Shown here: positions 62,920 through 64,000 of the stretch, piece after piece | Layout of the letters: each line of letters begins with the position of its first letter | Position numbering within the stretch: position 1 is the stretch's first letter | Origin: Anaerolinea sp. | GTDB lineage: Bacteria > Chloroflexota > Anaerolineae > Anaerolineales > Anaerolineaceae | Direction: 5' to 3' | Length of the DNA: 64,000 nt | Assembly (NCBI GenBank): GCA_029975055.1 | Contig: JARKPU010000008.1 | Location: 1 to 64,000, forward strand | The notes under the pieces: generated by a model | What the model saw: the letters and a program-made list of their open reading frames with translations, nothing else | Told to the model about the DNA's origin: nothing | Database searches by the model: none | Translations under genes and position numbers: made by a program

Positions 62920-63832
62920 CTTTTGATGATAAGGAGTCTGCCCTTTTTGGGCTTTTTGCCTCGCCGCGCTGAACTGCGCGCGCCGCCAGCGCGGCCAGCA
63001 TCGAGCGCGTGACCGCCTGGCTGCCCAGCCTGTCGAGCCCCGCCGGCCAGCCGTGCTCATCCGACCCGCCCGTGACGAGCAGGTCATAGCGCCGCGCCAG
63101 CCCCAAAAAGTGCTCGCGCGCAGCGGCATCCAGCCGGTGGTGGTAGATCTCCAGCCCGTCCAGGCCCATCTCCACCAGACGCCCCACGGCCTTCGCATCC
63201 AGCAAACCGCCGCGCCAGCGCACCAGGCTGGGGTGCGCCAGCACCGCCACGCCGCCCAGCGCGCGCAGCGCCTCAATGGCGCGGTCGATCGTCAGGCTGC
63301 AGACGGGCACGCCGTCGCGGTGAGAATCCAGCAGGCGCAGGCCCTCGCGGAAGTTGCGCGCGCAGCCCCTGGCCACGAGCGCATCAACCAGCGGCATCGC
63401 CCCGATGTAGCGCGGGTTCTGCGCCAGCACGTCGGCCAGGCTCACCGGGCAGCCCGCGCCCGCCAGCAGCTTGCAGCGCGCCTCGATCCGCCGCCGCATA
63501 TCCGCCAGAGCGGCCTGCTCCAGCTGCAGAAAGGCCGGCGAGTCGATATCGACGTAGTATCCCAGCAGGTCAATGTCGCTGTCGCAGGGCGGCGCGCCGC
63601 TCGCGTCCCAGCGGCAGGTCAGCTCCACCGCCGGGACGAGCGTCACCCCCAGGTTTGCGGCGATCTCGCGCACCTCGCGCGCGCCGCGCGCGTTATCGTG
63701 GTCGGTGATCGCCAGGGTATGGATTCCAAGCCTGGCGGCGTAGCCCACCAGCTCGGCAGGCGAAGCGCGCCCGTCGGAATAGTAGGTATGCGTATGCAGA
63801 TCAATAGCCGAAAGATCGGGAGATATCGGCAT
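62906..63832 (-). CDS. PHP-domain metal-dependent phosphoesterase
   Basis: 308 residues. ATG 63832 starts MPISPDLSAIDLHTHTYYSDG; the metal ligands HTHTYYSDG, TDHDN, and VAVLAHPSLVRWRGG and SDEHGWP at the C-terminal half are the PHP motif set of the YciV/RNase AM-like phosphoesterases that cleave 3',5'-nucleoside bisphosphates or 5'-processed RNA ends. It is cytosolic. It overlaps the membrane protein gene by 14 bp. The assignment to family is firm, substrate not. Confidence 0.88.
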   Translation of the reverse strand: MPISPDLSAIDLHTHTYYSDGRASPAELVGYAARLGIHTLAITDHDNARGAREVREIAANLGVTLVPAVELTCRWDASGAPPCDSDIDLLGYYVDIDSPAFLQLEQAALADMRRRIEARCKLLAGAGCPVSLADVLAQNPRYIGAMPLVDALVARGCARNFREGLRLLDSHRDGVPVCSLTIDRAIEALRALGGVAVLAHPSLVRWRGGLLDAKAVGRLVEMGLDGLEIYHHRLDAAAREHFLGLARRYDLLVTGGSDEHGWPAGLDRLGSQAVTRSMLAALAARAVQRGEAKSPKRADSLSSKDERA

Positions 63833-63870
63833 GGCGAAACCCGCCCCTCCACGCAACCGCCGCCCCGCGG

Positions 63871-64000
63871 CTATGCCGCCCGGCCCAGGCGCAGGTAATC
63901 CTTCACCTGCCAGCGCCCGACCGGCTGCTGGACGATGAAAAACACCCGGTCCACCAGGAAGCGCGCCGGCTGCCAGGCCGCCCGGAAGGCCCCCAGCGCC
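63871..64000 (-). CDS. Partial hypothetical protein, C-terminal 43 residues
   Basis: Open frame from the right edge to TAG at 63873-63871, reading ...FRAAWQPARFLVDRVFFIVQQPVGRWQVKDY... in pieces: AWQPARFLVDRVFFIVQQP then GRWQVKDYLRLGRAA at the end. The composition (hydrophobic, tryptophan-rich, no internal stop) looks coding and it is in line with the PHP gene, 38 bp upstream of it on the minus strand. The protein cannot be identified. Confidence 0.45.
   Translation of the reverse strand, partial: ALGAFRAAWQPARFLVDRVFFIVQQPVGRWQVKDYLRLGRAA

Overview
The window is G+C-rich (visibly lower around 34.9-42.5 kb) and gene-dense. It looks like a chromosome segment from a member of the Chloroflexota, most likely an Anaerolineae-type organism. 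That placement is inference: it rests on the mix of an R3H-domain SpoIIIAA-like ATPase, DUF5671-type repeat membrane protein, nickel superoxide dismutase, thioredoxin-cyclophilin lipoprotein fusions, many secreted Thr/Pro-rich lipoproteins and frequent TATAAT-then-ATG starts. No rRNA, phage, plasmid, transposase or CRISPR locus is seen.

Layout. 0-5.6 kb: end of pyrH, then a T-box leader, pheS, a four-helix 'S23/IVS' protein and pheT. 5.6-12.4 kb: MFS transporter, secreted subtilisin with a P domain, and the yuiD-like/xseB/xseA operon. 12.6-15.8 kb: HIT hydrolase and a GH116 glucosidase. 15.9-24.7 kb: a long minus-strand block with PlsC, DedA, PrsW, two tandem DsbA-cyclophilin lipoproteins, thymidylate kinase, an R3H ATPase and an unknown protein. 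25-34 kb: histidine phosphatase, zinc-ribbon protein, a protealysin-like M4 protease with an emfourin-type inhibitor, two enzymes of unknown substrate, urocanate hydratase and two paralogous membrane-anchored proteins. 34-43.5 kb: surface proteins followed by a glycan/exopolysaccharide-type cluster (flippase-like protein, four glycosyltransferases, two methyltransferases). 43.5-47 kb: sodN-sodX and a GH42-like protein. 47-51 kb: tRNA-Ser with tandem partial copies, membrane proteins and a LysM lipid-facing protein. 51.5-64 kb: MacAB-type efflux, KamA, aldo/keto reductase, a second ABC exporter, a secreted alpha/beta hydrolase and a PHP phosphoesterase.

The most unusual signal is a family of about 60-75 bp palindromic elements (core near CTGTAAATTGTGGGG followed by its inverse, usually preceded by CGTGT). 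Five copies can be seen. One is flanked by a 12-bp exact direct repeat and sits in frame inside the signal peptide of the LysM protein; removing the element and one repeat copy restores an ordinary signal peptide. Two copies lie inside the pheS T-box leader and one lies in the leader of a secreted hydrolase. This looks like a small non-autonomous mobile element that colonises leaders and N-termini.

Other points of note are a DsbA-cyclophilin paralogue that has lost the key residues of both domains, tandem tRNA-Ser 3' ends each carrying a hairpin in the T arm, and a GH42-like protein lacking both expected catalytic glutamates. All functional calls come from reading motifs by eye; no database search was run.
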